A DNA stretch of 64,000 bases from Crossaster papposus (GCA_037893245.1 JBAIAA010000871.1:186001-250000); one strand, 5' to 3'. Positions 1-11,876 are shown, counted from the stretch's first letter. Notes: generated by a model not told the origin, from the letters alone. A program made the numbers and translations.

Positions 1-500
1 TGACAAATGGTACATTCTGTGTTTACTTGTCGCTCGTTGGTAATGCGTCTAGTCCCTATATCCTATGAGCATCAATAATGCAGTGCTATGTCAGAGCACC
101 ATACTATAACGAACTCGCGCGCGCGCCGCGCTGTGAGTGTGATGTCGCGTGGAATTATCGGCAACAGTTTTCTACAAAATTGCACGACTTATTGGAGTTG
201 AAATTAATATCGTTTATGAAAATGGACCTTGTGAATATTTAGATTGTAACTCGACAATCTGATTAAATATCCAGTCCGAGTAACGACTTTTTTTGTAGCC
301 TACAAATCGTCGTTTTAACGTTAATCCGAACCAAAATGCGACCATGAATGATGACGAACATGACGAATCCAATCACTTGACAACGAAAACAGATTTGACC
401 ATCAAAACGGCCACAGAACTACTAAATGCGCCACCGGAGACACAAGTAGAGACCGATGACCAAGATTGAGGTACTAATGTTTACTAATGATCTGGATGAA
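1..500. other. CpG-rich stretch with a possible short first exon
   Basis: Around 113-160 the sequence is dense in CG dinucleotides, as in a promoter or unmethylated island. An ATG at 344 opens a 42-codon acidic frame (starts MNDDEHDESN) that stops at 470. A weak donor (GTAGAG) lies inside it near 448, so it could be a first coding exon or just a small open frame. A three-codon upstream frame begins at 335. I recognise no family, and it does not resemble the N-terminal Rossmann fold expected for ASPDH. Confidence 0.2.
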
Positions 501-826
501 AAGTGAAATTTTCCGTTTATCGGCAAATATTCTGACGCGAAAACCACGCGGGCACCATTTTGAACGGCTATTTGCAGCGCTGCAATTGACTTGTGGATAA
601 GGCTATGCGTAGCATATACAGGCCAATCACAGGCGCCTCTACCAAATCAAAGTCGCATGTGATTGGTGGAGGCGCCTGTAATTATTATACAGCTATTTCG
701 ATTTGCCTGTCATTACTACGCATAGCCATATCCACAAGTCAATTGCAGCACTACACATAGCCGTTCAAAATGGCACCCGCGTGGAATTCGCGACAAAATA
801 TCGCCAATAAACGGGAAAATTCACTT
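501..826. repeat. Long foldback (near-palindromic) MITE-like element
   Basis: The two halves are imperfect reverse complements over about 155 bp each. The left arm carries CCACGCGGGCACCATTTTGA and the right arm TCAAAATGGCACCCGCGTGG. The arms meet near 650-665 around AGTCGCATGTGATTGG, with GGCGCCT on both sides. There is no coding frame of note. This is typical of foldback or MITE-type non-autonomous DNA transposons; family not assigned. Confidence 0.75.
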
Positions 827-2981
827 TGTATTCATATGATAAGTACATTTTAAAACCTCAGTTTTAGTCATCGACCTGTACTTGTCTCGCAGGCGGCGTA
901 TTTAGTAATTTTGTGGATGTCTTGATGGTCGAATCTATTTTTGTTTTAAAATGGTTGGGTCGGTTTTTTTGCTACTGCGTGGTGGACATGTTGGAGTTTG
1001 ACAAAATGACAGCCCATCTCCCACCCCAGTCCCAATATTATGCCTACTACAAAAGGCGGTTTAACTGGTAAATATCCAGATTTACAAACAATTAGGCCTA
1101 GGCAAAATAAAAAACAAAACATGGGTGCCCTCGCTCGCTTCCTTTTTTGGGACGATTCCTCTTTTTCCCACTGGTTAAGATGTGGATATAACAGGAAATG
1201 GTTTCCAGTTACATCCACAACCCATTGAAGGGAGTTATTTAATAACCTTAAGATTAATTAATGCAATTCTTCTGGCAAATTTTGTTGAAGACTGAAATAG
1301 GGGGAGTACAAATGCAAACAAAAAACATAATAACTTGCATAAATATATATTTCTTCAAGTTGAATATGAATTACAAATGATCATAAGTATAGTTTAAATA
1401 ATGGAATTTACCGAATACCTTAAGACACTCACCTTAAAGTCAGTTGTAGCAGAAAATTTCTTTCTTTTTAAATTCTTTTTGTAAGGATACTTGCAAACAT
1501 TCAGAATGTAACAAATGTATCTTGAAAATTTTTCTTTACCTAGAGGAACTGTCACCTAAACTCGGTATGGTTTCCGGAGGTTACATCCACAACCTGCCAC
1601 ATGATGCATGATAAACGAGGCCGTATATTTCTTCGCGTGTCAGGGTTATTTGAAAAATATTATTAGTTCAGTGAAATATGGTTAATAGTCTATCCAAATT
1701 TGAGAAGCATTTAATAAATAAATGATTTTGAAATTTTAGCTTCTTTGTCACACTTTGTTATCCAACTTCATGGAATGACCCAATTGTGACGGTGGTTTCC
1801 TTTACCAACAAAGCAGCTTAATCTAAAGAGTTAGAGTCGCGTCATTACATGTCAATTTCAACAAAATATTTCACTCTATTCTCGCCAATTAAAATGTTAT
1901 TTGGTGTGATTATTGGCCTATAGGAGATAACCTGCAAAAACGAATTTTAGTTTGTAATTTGACCTGGTAGTTTTTGAGATACGAATTTTGGACTAATTGT
2001 CAGGATCTCTGAACTTTAAACACTTGTATTTTCAAAGTATAGCACCTAACTACACAGCCAAGTTGTTCATTAGGCCACAAACAAAAATGTATGTTTACGG
2101 TAACCCGACCGACATGGTATTTTTGCGGCCAAATTTTCGACCTAGTGAGCACTATTTGCACTATTTGCAATATTTGCCACGAATATGAACCATTTCCACA
2201 CTTGAAACTGGCCATGATTTGAAACATATCGTACCTGTAATAAAACATGCGAAAGTTACGACAACATCAAGTAAATACAAAAGTACATTGTACTTGCGAA
2301 TCCGCCCGATATGCTAGAATTGCAGCCTGATAAGCAGAAAATTTTGTTTTTATAATTTATTACCCTCTTGCTTTAAAAATATTTTTACAATAACTTCAGA
2401 TGTCCATTGTCGTGTAACTATAATATAAATACATGTTTTGTATCAACTTTTAATTGAACATCCTTATACCGGTACATTTCAAATAGTCCCGAACAACGTA
2501 GAACCAATTTATGGAGCAGTCTGACGTACCGGTATGATATCAAGCAGTCTTGTTCTCTTAAAACTTTTAGAAAAAAACACTATACTTAATTTGCTCAATT
2601 ATGAGAATTAGTTCATTAATAATTTATTATGCCTGATCTCCTGCAAGTGCAATTGTTTGTTGTAGTCCTTGTATGTTGTCCGTAGTTTGTGTCTGGGGTT
2701 AGGGGAAGGTTGGGAGGGTTCCGGTTAATACATTATAAAGAGAACAGATATTACCATACATGTACACTGTTAGTGGGTTTTAAACATTGCAAAAAGAACC
2801 AACAGATGCATGAACTAAAATAAAAAAAAATGAAAAAATAAAATAATTTTTCTACCTAACATACATGTACACTGTACCTGGATTTCTTCAGGCCGTTTTT
2901 ACTGTAAACACACCATTTATTATGGCCTTATTTTGAAGCTCTTTGAATGATCTCCATTTCATAAATTAAAACTAAATCATA
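827..2981. other. AT-rich non-coding stretch
   Basis: No exon, RNA gene or long frame could be supported. The part from about 1820 to 2060 resembles 7960-8170 and, inverted, 8700-8960 (shared TATTGGCCTATA and AAAGTATAGCACCTA), so it is one copy of a dispersed repeat. The rest has short A/T runs only. Confidence 0.5.
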
Positions 2982-2989
2982 GCAAGACG

Positions 2990-3272
2990 CAGGGTTCTAG
3001 CTAGGACCTTTTTAGTGCCAGGTAAATTATCAGATTGCGAAGCGTTGCGAGAACAGCGAGCGGAGCTCTCGCGCCTCACGGCCGGGGTCCAGTTAATTTT
3101 TGCATGTTTCTGTGAAATTACTACAACATGATAAACGTGACTTTGTATCTCCTCTCTTTTTTTCTCTTTTTTTTGTGCCGGGCGGCACAGCCAATTTGAA
3201 CCCAAGTGCCAGGCAGAAATTTGCAGTGCCGGGCGATACCGCCCGGCGCCGCCCACAGTGGCTAGAACCCTG
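2990..3272. mobile_element. hAT-like MITE (CAGGGTTCTAGC termini)
   Basis: Terminal inverted repeats are CAGGGTTCTAGC at the left and GCTAGAACCCTG at the right. Flanking octamers GCAAGACG and GCGAGAGA are a diverged 8-bp duplication, the size made by hAT transposases. A related repeat copy at 8240-8270 lacks the insert and carries one octamer (GCGTGAAG) at this point, giving an empty site. The interior has G+C-rich subterminal motifs and a pyrimidine run. No transposase is encoded. Confidence 0.6.
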
Positions 3273-3505
3273 GCGAGAGACATAGAGAAAATACTCAACA
3301 AAATGACTTTTGGCCTTGAATTATAAAAATAAGAAAAAGCGCTTTTGTAAACTTTCACAATCGAGGATGCCATTTTTCGTCGAGATTTGTTATGTACATC
3401 CACTTCCTCTGAGTCATTATATCAGTTATCAGATGGACTATGGGTTGTGAATACTGCAAGCCAAATCTGATTGGAAGATTGAAATCTATTTGTTTTGTGA
3501 TATAG

Positions 3506-3649
3506 ATTGGTTCACCCACAGCTTTGGCCAATCAGGAGGTAGAAGACAAGCTCAGAAAAGCTGCAAAGCATCATGGGTTGTACATTCCATGTGGGGCATT
3601 CTGGGGAGGAAATGACATTCAGAAAATGGCTGACAGAGGCACATTGAAG
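3506..3649 (+). CDS. ASPDH: Aspartate dehydrogenase, internal exon (end of NAD-binding domain)
   Basis: Encodes IGSPTALANQEVEDKLRKAA... to ...NDIQKMADRGTLK (48 codons, phase 0 at both ends), between a TATAG acceptor and a GTAAAC donor. It aligns with the human ASPDH stretch containing GSPSAL and RGALWGAEDIRRL; here the latter reads CGAFWGGNDIQKM. The family (putative L-aspartate dehydrogenase, DUF108 superfamily) oxidises L-aspartate to iminoaspartate/oxaloacetate and ammonia with NAD(P)+; the animal enzyme is presumed soluble. This exon links the N-terminal Rossmann domain to the C-terminal catalytic domain. Upstream exons for the dinucleotide-binding GYG motif were searched for by eye in 1-3500 and not found, so the gene start is probably outside the window. 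The call rests on recalled family sequence plus phase continuity with the next four exons. Confidence 0.88.
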
Positions 3650-3720
3650 GTAAACAAATTTAAGTCTTTTCATTGAACATAAACTCTCTGCTCATTTAAT
3701 CGTTTTCTTCTTATCTCTTA

Positions 3721-4268
3721 AGCCCAGTTTGCACTGGACTTTTTTTGATAAAACTTACCTAGACGATGGGTACTTTTCCCATTTTAAGTCCAGTGTGGAC
3801 AGCCTAGGACCTTTTACTCTCAGTTACTTTTCCCGAGTCCAGTGGTTACTTTTACCGGCCAACTGCTGCCCGGGTAAACTTCCCAGGTAACTTTTCCCGA
3901 GACGATAAGTCCAGTGCGAACAGCGCGAGTCGGTAAAAGCGGCACAGGAAAACGTACTTCCGGCCCCCTAGTGCGATTTCATGCTACACAAAATACCGCG
4001 CATGCGCCCTTTGCATTTTTTACGTGCGCGCACGCTGATGCATGCACAACGCATTGTGATCACGTTCGGGATCAATTGATGCAGAAAGGTCACGCAAAGC
4101 GCACTCATGCGTCATTATAATGACAGCTCGGCTACTTCTCCCGCGGTCTCGATAACATTTTTCCGTGTCGAAAGTCCAAGTGCGAACGGTGGTAACATTT
4201 GCCCTTTTTGTATTTTACCATCGGCTCAGTAAAACCTTCCCAAAAATAAGTCCAGTGCAAACACAGCT
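3721..4268. mobile_element. Harbinger-like MITE, copy 1
   Basis: Inverted ends AGCCCAGTTTGCACTGGAC and GTCCAGTGCAAACACAGCT bound a 548-bp non-coding element flanked by TTA on both sides. A 3-bp TWA duplication is the PIF/Harbinger signature. The interior repeats GTCCAGTG(C/T)G(A/G)ACAG in subterminal positions. A second copy lies at 9954-10454. No transposase frame. Confidence 0.7.
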
Positions 4269-4559
4269 TTACAGTGCTGTATTCATCAGTTTTAATATGA
4301 ATTTTCATCTGTACCCGAGGAGCATTAATTTTGGCCCTAACACAAAGGATCTTCGCTATGAACAAATAGTTTGTTTGCATTTGTGCTACTTTTTTGTCTT
4401 GATAATCAAGTCAGAACAATTCAGATTTGTTTTCTTAAGTTTCTGTGATTTGTATGCAGTCATATGTTTTAACAGCTTTAACCAAAGGCAAAACACAAAC
4501 CAACCAAATGATCAGATGTAAAGAATGTTATGTGATTATTTTTTCTTCTAGTTGTCGAG

Positions 4560-5349
4560 ATAATAATAATAATATTAATAATTAAAACTTGTCTAGCGCC
4601 TTACATTTTTGACAAATCACAAAGCGCTGAACATAGAATATTATATTTACATGTATCAATACAAATGTTAAGAGTAATGTTATTTAAAAGACGGTAAAAA
4701 TCTAAAAGCCTAATAAAATTATAAAAAGACAATGGTACGAATTAAAATACTAAAATACTACATCACAAATTACACATTAAGAAAATCACACCAAAATAGT
4801 AAAATTATATTAAACTTAACCAACTCTGATAAAAAACAAAGGGCACTCCGTGATCATCTGACAGCACATTTCCTATCTTATGACCTGCACACGTCCCTGA
4901 AGATAAAATCGAAACCAGTCTAAAGCTGTTCCAATGATGCCATACCAATCATTTACGAAGGAGATTGATGAGGACTTGATCATGATGATTTATCGTATCA
5001 AATGCTGCAGAAAAAAATTCAAGAGGATAAAAACTGCCTCTTGATGTTGATCTACAGCTCGCAACAGGTCATTTTGAACTCGGAGAAGGGCAGTCTCTGT
5101 ACTGTGGAATTGTCGGTAAGCAGACTGCATTGGCGAGTTAAGGTAATCAGTCAGTTGTGCTGCGATGGCTCGCTCAATGGTCTTGAAAAGAAACTTCAAG
5201 TTTGAGATCGGTCGGTAGTTTTTCCAGTTTGTTCCGATCCAAACTGGACTTCTTGAGTAAGGGACGACCTGAGCAACTTTCAGCATGAAAGGGCGCCACC
5301 AATAACAAGATAGACTCGACTTGTCCCTGGTAATAAACAAATACCACAT
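4560..5349 (-). mobile_element. 5'-truncated CR1/L2-type LINE with 3' tail
   Basis: Read on the minus strand, the fragment opens in the reverse transcriptase with NYRPISNLKFL and continues through QSAYRQFHSTETALL to the start of the catalytic palm (AAFDTI near 4990). It is then disrupted by in-frame stops but continues recognisably (GTALDWFRFYLQGRV-like) to about 4840. The minus-strand 3' end reads AAGGCGCTAGACAAGTTTTA followed by a TTA/ATT microsatellite at 4560-4580, the usual 3' tail of CR1/L2-type LINEs. The 5' truncation at about 5350 is typical of incomplete target-primed reverse transcription. Not functional. Confidence 0.75.
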
Positions 5350-5451
5350 GGTTTGAGGGTGCGTAGTCGATATTAGCTCCCCAAGGTATTGGAAGTTGTC
5401 AAACTAGTTATTAAAGCGAAGCGTCGACAGTCAAGCTAGTGTCAACCATCT

Positions 5452-6085
5452 CTAGCTGGGCCAGTTGGATACACCAAGTAATCAAAAAGATTGGTAGGAG
5501 GCAGTACTGCTTTATAACAGGTGATTATTTGTGTCACTGTCATAAGCTTGTTCCTTTGAGAAACCAAAGATGATCAAGCTTCCTTGATAGATGCTTTTAC
5601 TTGACTTGGTGATTCCAGAGCCTTGAAGAATGATTCCTGTTTGACTGGTATTAGTCTCTAGTCTAGCTGGGCAAGTTGAATAGACCAAGAAATCAAAAAG
5701 ATTGGTAAGAGGCAGTACTGGTTTATAACAGGTGATTATTTGTGTAACTGTCATAAGCTTGTCCCTTTGAGAAACCAAAGATGATCAAGCTTCTTTGATA
5801 GATGCCTTTACTTGACTTGGTGATTCCAGAGCCTTGAAGAATGATTCCTGTTTGACTGGTATTAGTCTCTAGTCTAGCTGGGCAAGTTGAATAGACCAAG
5901 AAATCAAAGAGATTGGTAAGAGGCAGTACTGCTTTATAACAGGTGATTATTTGAGTCTTTAAGCTTGTCCTCTTATGAAACCAAAGACGATCAAGCTTCC
6001 TTGATGGATGCCTTTATAACTTGACTTGGCGATTCCAGAGTCTTATACTGTAGCATGGTTCCTGTTTGACTGGTATTATTAAATC
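5452..6085. repeat. Tandem repeat, three units of about 211 bp
   Basis: Units begin with CTAGCTGGGC at 5452, 5663 and 5874. Each contains AGGCAGTACTG, ACAGGTGATTATTTG and ATTCCTGTTTGACTGGTATT at the same offsets. Units 1 and 2 are very similar; the third diverges towards its end. Intronic, with no conserved reading frame. Confidence 0.8.
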
Positions 6086-6313
6086 TCTTTGAATTCTTTC
6101 TGCCCCAGTTTGTTGGAGTGCAAATCTTCCCAAAATCAGCTGATTTTTGCTTAGTATTAAAAGCACATGGAGTTTTGGCTGGTAGCCTGTTTTTACTGGG
6201 CAGAACTTTGTTTGTGCTCGGCAAATATTTTTGCTTACATGTTTTAGGAAATTGGCTTCTGGTTATTAGGCAGGGAAACCCTTTGCCGTAGGGTGCTGGC
6301 TCATTAGGACTTT

Positions 6314-6543
6314 TTAATCAGTCTGCGCCGAATGATGTATATAAACGCAAAGTTTTCCCCAGATTAAAAATGGATGACGCATAAGCACGCCACGAGCAAG
6401 GCCGGAAATGTCTGTCTGCAGCATCAAGGTCGGAAATGCGTGGGTGTGCTTCCCGGGACTATCGGCCTGATCAAATATCGGATCAAATAAATCCCGCGCG
6501 GCGGCTCGGTGATGTTAAAATACTCCTGGCATGAACTGGTTAA
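6314..6543. mobile_element. TTAA-flanked MITE family A, copy 1
   Basis: About 230 bp bounded by TTAA on both sides, with ends TTAATCAGTCTGCGCC and CATGAACTGGTTAA. The internal block GTGGGTGTGCTTCCCGG is shared with copies at 19649, 46417, 56522 (inverted) and 58881, and the family also has a worn copy at 42820. TTAA duplication suggests mobilisation by a piggyBac-type transposase. Confidence 0.7.
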
Positions 6544-6961
6544 GAACAGGCATGCTTTTCCAGAGTAGTAGTTGTGATAAAGTTCTTGTGAGAATTGTGT
6601 TGAAATAAACAGCCTAGAGCCCAACAAACCTCCAAGAAGAGTGTCTTGGAGTAGTATGTTTTTGAGTATAGTACCGGTAGTAGTAGGTCTTCCCTATGCC
6701 TGTTGGACGTTACAATTGGGTTGCAAAATGCACTTGCGTTGTGAGAACCTGATTCAGTTTCTGCGTCATCACCAATTACAAGTCGACCGGGCCGTTCCAA
6801 CACTTTCAAAGTCTAAATTCAAACAAAGACATACTTAAATAGTGGTTTAATAGAGGGGTTATATACCCTGCACTGGTTTCTGATTGAAATATACGTTGAA
6901 GTTCAAATTTCTATAATGATCATTAATTCAATGGCTATTTTATGTGTACAATCTATTGCAG

Positions 6962-7067
6962 GCATTAATTGTAACCATGACGAAACATCCTGTCAGCTTT
7001 AAGCTGAATGGTATCCTGAAAGAGATGAATGATGCAGTTACAGACAGGAAGACATTGTTATATGAAG
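6962..7067 (+). CDS. ASPDH: Aspartate dehydrogenase, internal exon
   Basis: Encodes ALIVTMTKHPVSFKLNG... ending LLYEG, with the last glycine codon split across the intron (phase 1 donor GTATT). The acceptor is ATTGCAG. It matches the human segment LRVTMATHPDGFRL... up to YEGPV, where the C-terminal catalytic (DUF108) domain starts. It joins in frame to the preceding exon ending GTLK and the following exon starting [10 protein letters not shown]. Confidence 0.88.
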
Positions 7068-7194
7068 GTATTCCAAAAGATTACTGGTTATTGCAAACTA
7101 TGCTTATTTAACGAACTTTCTGTGGCCAGTTGCACAGAAAGAGTTTGATAAATAGTTTTTGTCTTACTTGAACAAAGTTCAGAAAGAGACTTAA

Positions 7195-7574
7195 AGGGAT
7201 CGTTTACGTTTGGTAATTGGAACCCACTGGAATCCTATATAGCTATAGATATATACCATAAAACTAACCTGTAAAAGTTTCATTTCAAAAGGTGGTAGCG
7301 ATTTTGCGATATTGCCGAAAATATGGAGCGGTTATGTCTACGCAGGAAGAATAATCTGCATTGGAATACACAATCTGAGAAACGTTACTGCAGTAACGCT
7401 TCTCAGATTCAAATGTTTAGGGATAAAAAGTGATATCTTTTTCCATAACCGCAGTACTTCGAAGTGAAACGTTTCTAAAAATGCATTATAGTATCCAAAG
7501 CTGCTGTACTTCTTACCAAGTAAGTTTTTATTGCCATAAATGTTTGGAGTAATTACCAAACGTATACGATCCCT
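7195..7574. mobile_element. TTAA-flanked MITE (AGGGATCG ends)
   Basis: Flanked by TTAA at 7191-7194 and 7575-7578. Inverted repeats are AGGGATCGTTTACGTTTGG and CCAAACGTATACGATCCCT. The interior has a nested GAGAAACGTTACTGCAGTAACG palindrome-like block. piggyBac-like by target site; no coding capacity. Confidence 0.75.
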
Positions 7575-7869
7575 TTAACTATGCAATCGCTATTTCTATA
7601 CGTATCGGTATGTCCTTACCTGTATGTCTCTGTAGTACGTAGTTAAAGTTTCGAAAAACCTTTTGAAAAAGCTTTATATGCAAAGTGGAAGTCCAATTCT
7701 AATCAAATTTAGGTCATGGTTGTGTTAGAGGTAAAGTTCTAAAATTGGTCTTATTTGAAAACCTGAGGTTCAATTGTAATCAAATTTGGGTCATGCATGC
7801 GATATTGTAACCTTTATTTAATGGTCGTGTCAAGTACTGAGACCAAAGGTCATTTTAGGTCTTGTTGTA

Positions 7870-8970
7870 AAACGCTGAAATTGTAAAATTGGTCTCATTT
7901 TAAAACTTGAAGTTCAATTGCAATCAAACTTGGGTCGTACCGGTACATGTGGAGGCAATAGGGTCATTAATTCCGTGTCAATTCAACATGCCTTTTGACC
8001 AACCCTCGCATGTTATGATTGGCCTATATGAGACCCCGGTACTAAATATATTTTGTATTTGGTTTGTTAGTTTTAAAGATACGGATCAGTGAACTTTGAA
8101 CTGTAATTAGCATGACCTCTCAATACTGTATCTCTTAAAGTATAGCACCTACCAGTACATGTACATGTACATATACAAGGCCATGTTGTAACATCAATGT
8201 GAAGCTCTGTGAATGGTCTCCATTGTATAAAATCAAATCAAAATCGTAGCGTGAAGTGTAGAGAAAAACATTAACAAAATGACCTTTGAACTTGAATGCG
8301 TCGGCTTCAAATTTCAAAATATTTTCTCAAATGTTAGGTTATGATGTTAGCAACAATCTTGGAATTGTTTGTAATGGGCGCTGTTAAACTTTGTAAGTTA
8401 TGATTTTTTTGAGAATTTTTTGTCAGGAAAAAGCCTTATTTACATAGTATGCCTGTATTTTGCAATGCACAGTAGAGCTCAAATTATCCGTGTAACCAGA
8501 TGTTTTATGTATAATAAAAAATAAATTACAACAAAACAAAAATTACAAAAATGCACTGCCCTGCATTGCATATCTGCTTCATCAAGGAATTTAGTGTGTG
8601 CGCGTAGTACGCGTTGATAATCGCAGTTCTGCGATTGCTAATTGTCTGCATAAAATTGTGTAGGCCGACTGACCATGTAAGCTACGGTATCAGAAATGTC
8701 CATACAAAATTTAATCAATTGTACTATTTGTGACCGTTTAACCGCTGCAGGCTTAGATATAAGCATTTAAATTTTGAAGGTCGTGCTAATTAGTCTACCG
8801 GTTTAATAACTCATAATTAAAAAAATAACGAGCCAAATTACAAACAAAAATCTGTTCTAGGGATTTCTGATATAGGCCAACCATAACACTAAATACCTAT
8901 TCAATCTGTGAGGGTTGGGTCCAAAGGCATATTGAATTGACACGGAACGACCTAAGATGGAAACTTCCAT
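7870..8970. repeat. Dispersed repeat with an inverted partner
   Basis: 7960-8170 and 8700-8960 are related in opposite orientation, sharing GTGTCAATTCAA(C/T)ATGCCTTT and ATTGGCCTATATGAGA-like or reverse-complement blocks. The 1820-3320 region is a further copy carrying an insertion. The element may be a large foldback of about 1 kb. Non-coding. Confidence 0.55.
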
Positions 8971-9088
8971 GTGATGGTGATATTAAAGGGCACATACTGA
9001 GGTCAAAGATCATTTGAAGTTAAGTGGTAAAATGTGGTAATCGCAAAAGTAGGCAAGACCATTCTTGTCTAAACAGCTCTTGTAGTAT

Positions 9089-9719
9089 ATGTGACCTGTC
9101 CCCACAAAATGAGAGTAAAGTCGCACGATGTGATTCAGAGATATGGCCATCCAAAGTCAAAATATAAAGGGGTGGTCAATTTTGAAATTTTGCGTAATTT
9201 GAAAAGCCCAAGTCCTCCTCTACATATTTCTACTTTTTGGGTGAGATCCGATGATCGAAAACCTTCTAAATTACGCAATTTTTGGTAGTGTTTGCGTAGT
9301 TAGTGTTTGGATTAAAGACCATTAGTGGTCTAATTAACATGGTAATTAAATATGCAAATCAGGTTCTTGTAAGTACCCACGTTTGCGGAATTTTGATATT
9401 TTGTTGTTTATACATTAGTTTGTATGTGTGGAAATTTTCAAGAAGAAATAATGATTAGAACATAGTCGTTGCTATGCTCAACCGAACCTTACTTGTCCTG
9501 TTTTGTAGTCTTTTGTTCAAGATGTTTAAAGTAAGTTTTCTCGCAAACACGTTTTGTGAAATCCATGACTTTCTAGAGCGCTGGAAAAAGCATTTATCGC
9601 AAAACCCCCAAGTGTTATGTACCATTGGAAAGCTCTTTCCCAAGAATTTGAAAATACCAATATCTCAATTTTCAATATTTCCGACCTTACTCTCATTTTG
9701 TGGTGACAGGTCACATATC
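9089..9719. mobile_element. MITE with GTGACC termini, type 1
   Basis: Ends ATGTGACCTGTCCCCACAAA and the reverse complement TTTGTGGTGACAGGTCACAT, followed inward by ATGAGAGTAA on both arms (about 36-bp terminal repeats). About 630 bp. It shares the terminal GTGACC with elements at 44565, 56053 and 59912 that differ further inward. Confidence 0.7.
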
Positions 9720-9953
9720 ATTAAATAAGAGGGCAGAAGGTTTCAATCTCAGCAAAATTGTATTGCACATGCTGTAGGAGGTTTCAACCAATGAAGGTGT
9801 CATGGACCAGACTTTGTCGCAGTCCAAATTTAATGTGACACCAAAAAGCATTTAAAACTGGCTGGGCTATGTTATCGGCCGTTTAAACATACCCAGGTGT
9901 CTGTCTTTTAACCAAGAGGAATAGGAGTGTCTAAACTGGCAAAAGCCCTGTTC

Positions 9954-10454
9954 GCACTGGACTTTTTTGATAAAACTTACCGAGTCGATGGGTACTTTTC
10001 CCATTTTAAGTCAAGTGCGGACAGCCTAGGACGTTTTCCTCTCAGTTACTTTTCCCGATTCCAGTGGTGACCTTTACCGGCCAACTGCTGCCCGGGAAAA
10101 CTTCCCAGATAACTTTTCCCTAGACAATAAGTCCAGTGCGAACAGCGCAAATCGGTAAAGCGTCTTAGGAAAATGTACATCCGGCCCCTATCTGCGATTT
10201 CATGCTACACAAGACACCGCGCATGCGCTCTTTGCATTGTTTACATGCGCGCGCTGATGCATGCACATCGCTTTGTGATAACATTCGCCTTCATGAATCA
10301 TTATAATGACAGCTCGGCTTCTTCTCCCGCGGTCTCGGTAAAAGTTTTCCGGGTCGAAAGTCAAAGTGCGAACAGTGGTAACATTTGAAAAAAAATTATT
10401 TTACCATCGTCTCAGTAAAACCTTCCCAAAACAAAGTCCAGTGCGAACACGGCT
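9954..10454. mobile_element. Harbinger-like MITE, copy 2
   Basis: Same family as 3721-4268: starts AGCCCTGTTCGCACTGGAC and ends GTCCAGTGCGAACACGGCT. Flanks are AAA and TAA, so the 3-bp duplication is imperfect or one side has mutated. The two copies are easily alignable over most of their length, pointing to a recently active family in this genome. Confidence 0.68.
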
Positions 10455-10495
10455 TAAGGTATTTATGAATGTGGGATAAAACTTATGAAAGCTGA

Positions 10496-10651
<156 letters not shown>

Positions 10652-10690
10652 TGAGTATTTCTAGGGTTGTCATTGAGTCCTATCACAAGT

Positions 10691-11203
10691 TTAAGGCCGT
10701 GTCCGAAACGGGTGTCTGAAGCTACAGCTACGGCTATTTTCTGCGTCGGCCATTTTGCAGCGCTGTCCGAAATGTCGTCTAGGGCTACAGCTACGGCTAC
10801 AACGTCACAAAAATCTATCCGTAAAAGAAGTTGTCTAGCTCAGGCAAAACAAAATGGCGGCAGCACTAACGTTAATTTTGGAGCAAATTTTCGTTTATTT
10901 TTCAATAATAGTGCATTGAATTGAAACCAACAGATCGACAAATACGTCAATATCATCAGGTATTTCGACCGGCTGTAAACAAACTTTGCGTAACATCTAT
11001 TAGACGATAATTGTTGTAAATTCTTACATCGTGATTTTGCAAACATTAATTCAAGCATCGCTTGGGGGCGCAATAATTAGCCGTAGGCCCTACCGTAGCC
11101 GCGTCCGAATTCCTTTTACCTTAGGGCCTACGTAGACGTAGCTGTAGCTGTAGCTGTAGACGTAGACCGTAGCTCTAAACACTCATTTCGGACCGGCCTA
11201 AAT
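10691..11203. mobile_element. Inverted-repeat element with GTAGC-rich subterminal repeats
   Basis: Left end AAGGCCGTGTCCGAAAC, right end ATTTCGGACCGGCCTAA. Subterminal arrays of GCTACAGCTACGGCTA at the left and TAGACGTAGCTGTAGCTG at the right are in opposite orientation. About 510 bp, no transposase. Repeated subterminal motifs are typical transposase binding sites; a Harbinger-like origin is a guess. Confidence 0.6.
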
Positions 11204-11237
11204 CTTATAACAACGGGGTAGGTCGAGTTCAAATGAT

Positions 11238-11876
11238 ATGACCACATCTTTCTTTCTTGTTTGCCTTTTACTTTCTAAACACTTTTCTGTGTTACTAATC
11301 AGTGATTCATTAACCCATAACCACCCTAATTCATTAACCCTAATTCATCAAAATCCATTTGGGCAATTCCCTGATGAAGTTGACATAAACAATTTCCTCA
11401 AATGGGATAATGTTACTAACCGACATTAAAAGTAACGTCACAACTCCAGTGGAGGTTGAAATATTGTTGACCCTTGTGACCCAGAACCCTTCCGTGTCAA
11501 GAGTACATGGGATCCCCCCCCCCCCCCTTCCCCCTAAGAATTGTGTACCACCCCTTGAGACATACATGGACGTTCAAGTTGTCAATTCCTAAGTCAACTT
11601 TCCCCACAGGACCCACGATAACCTTCCTATGTCAGCATACGCCTTCTGCTCGGTCCATTACCAGCGGTCATCCCCCCACCCGGTCATTATCACGGAGTAA
11701 TGACCGGGTCCTTGCACTGTTATTTCCTAATTAATTAAAGTACACAGTCTGGTGAGACACATTGTCTTTCTTCAGAAGCATATTAACAAGTTTATGATCA
11801 CCCAAACCCTCCCAGTTTTTCGGTCAAACTTAAGAGCGCACTAATTTTCCTACTTGTTTTGCATTGATCATCACAG
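11238..11876. other. Intron remainder with short motifs
   Basis: Between the GTAGC-rich element and the fourth ASPDH exon. It has repeated TTCATTAACCCTAA at about 11305-11345, a C-run at 11513-11527, and a small inverted pair ACCCGGTCATTA/TAATGACCGGGT at 11678-11710. The open frames here are short and resemble nothing I know. Confidence 0.4.

Noticed and set aside
2972-3403. Minus-strand open frame of 143 codons
   Set aside because: Spans a hAT-like MITE and its flanks; the frame is a by-product of the G+C-rich insert.
4165-4521. Open frame of 118 codons, plus strand
   Set aside because: Begins inside a Harbinger-like MITE and runs into A/T-rich flank; composition is not protein-like.
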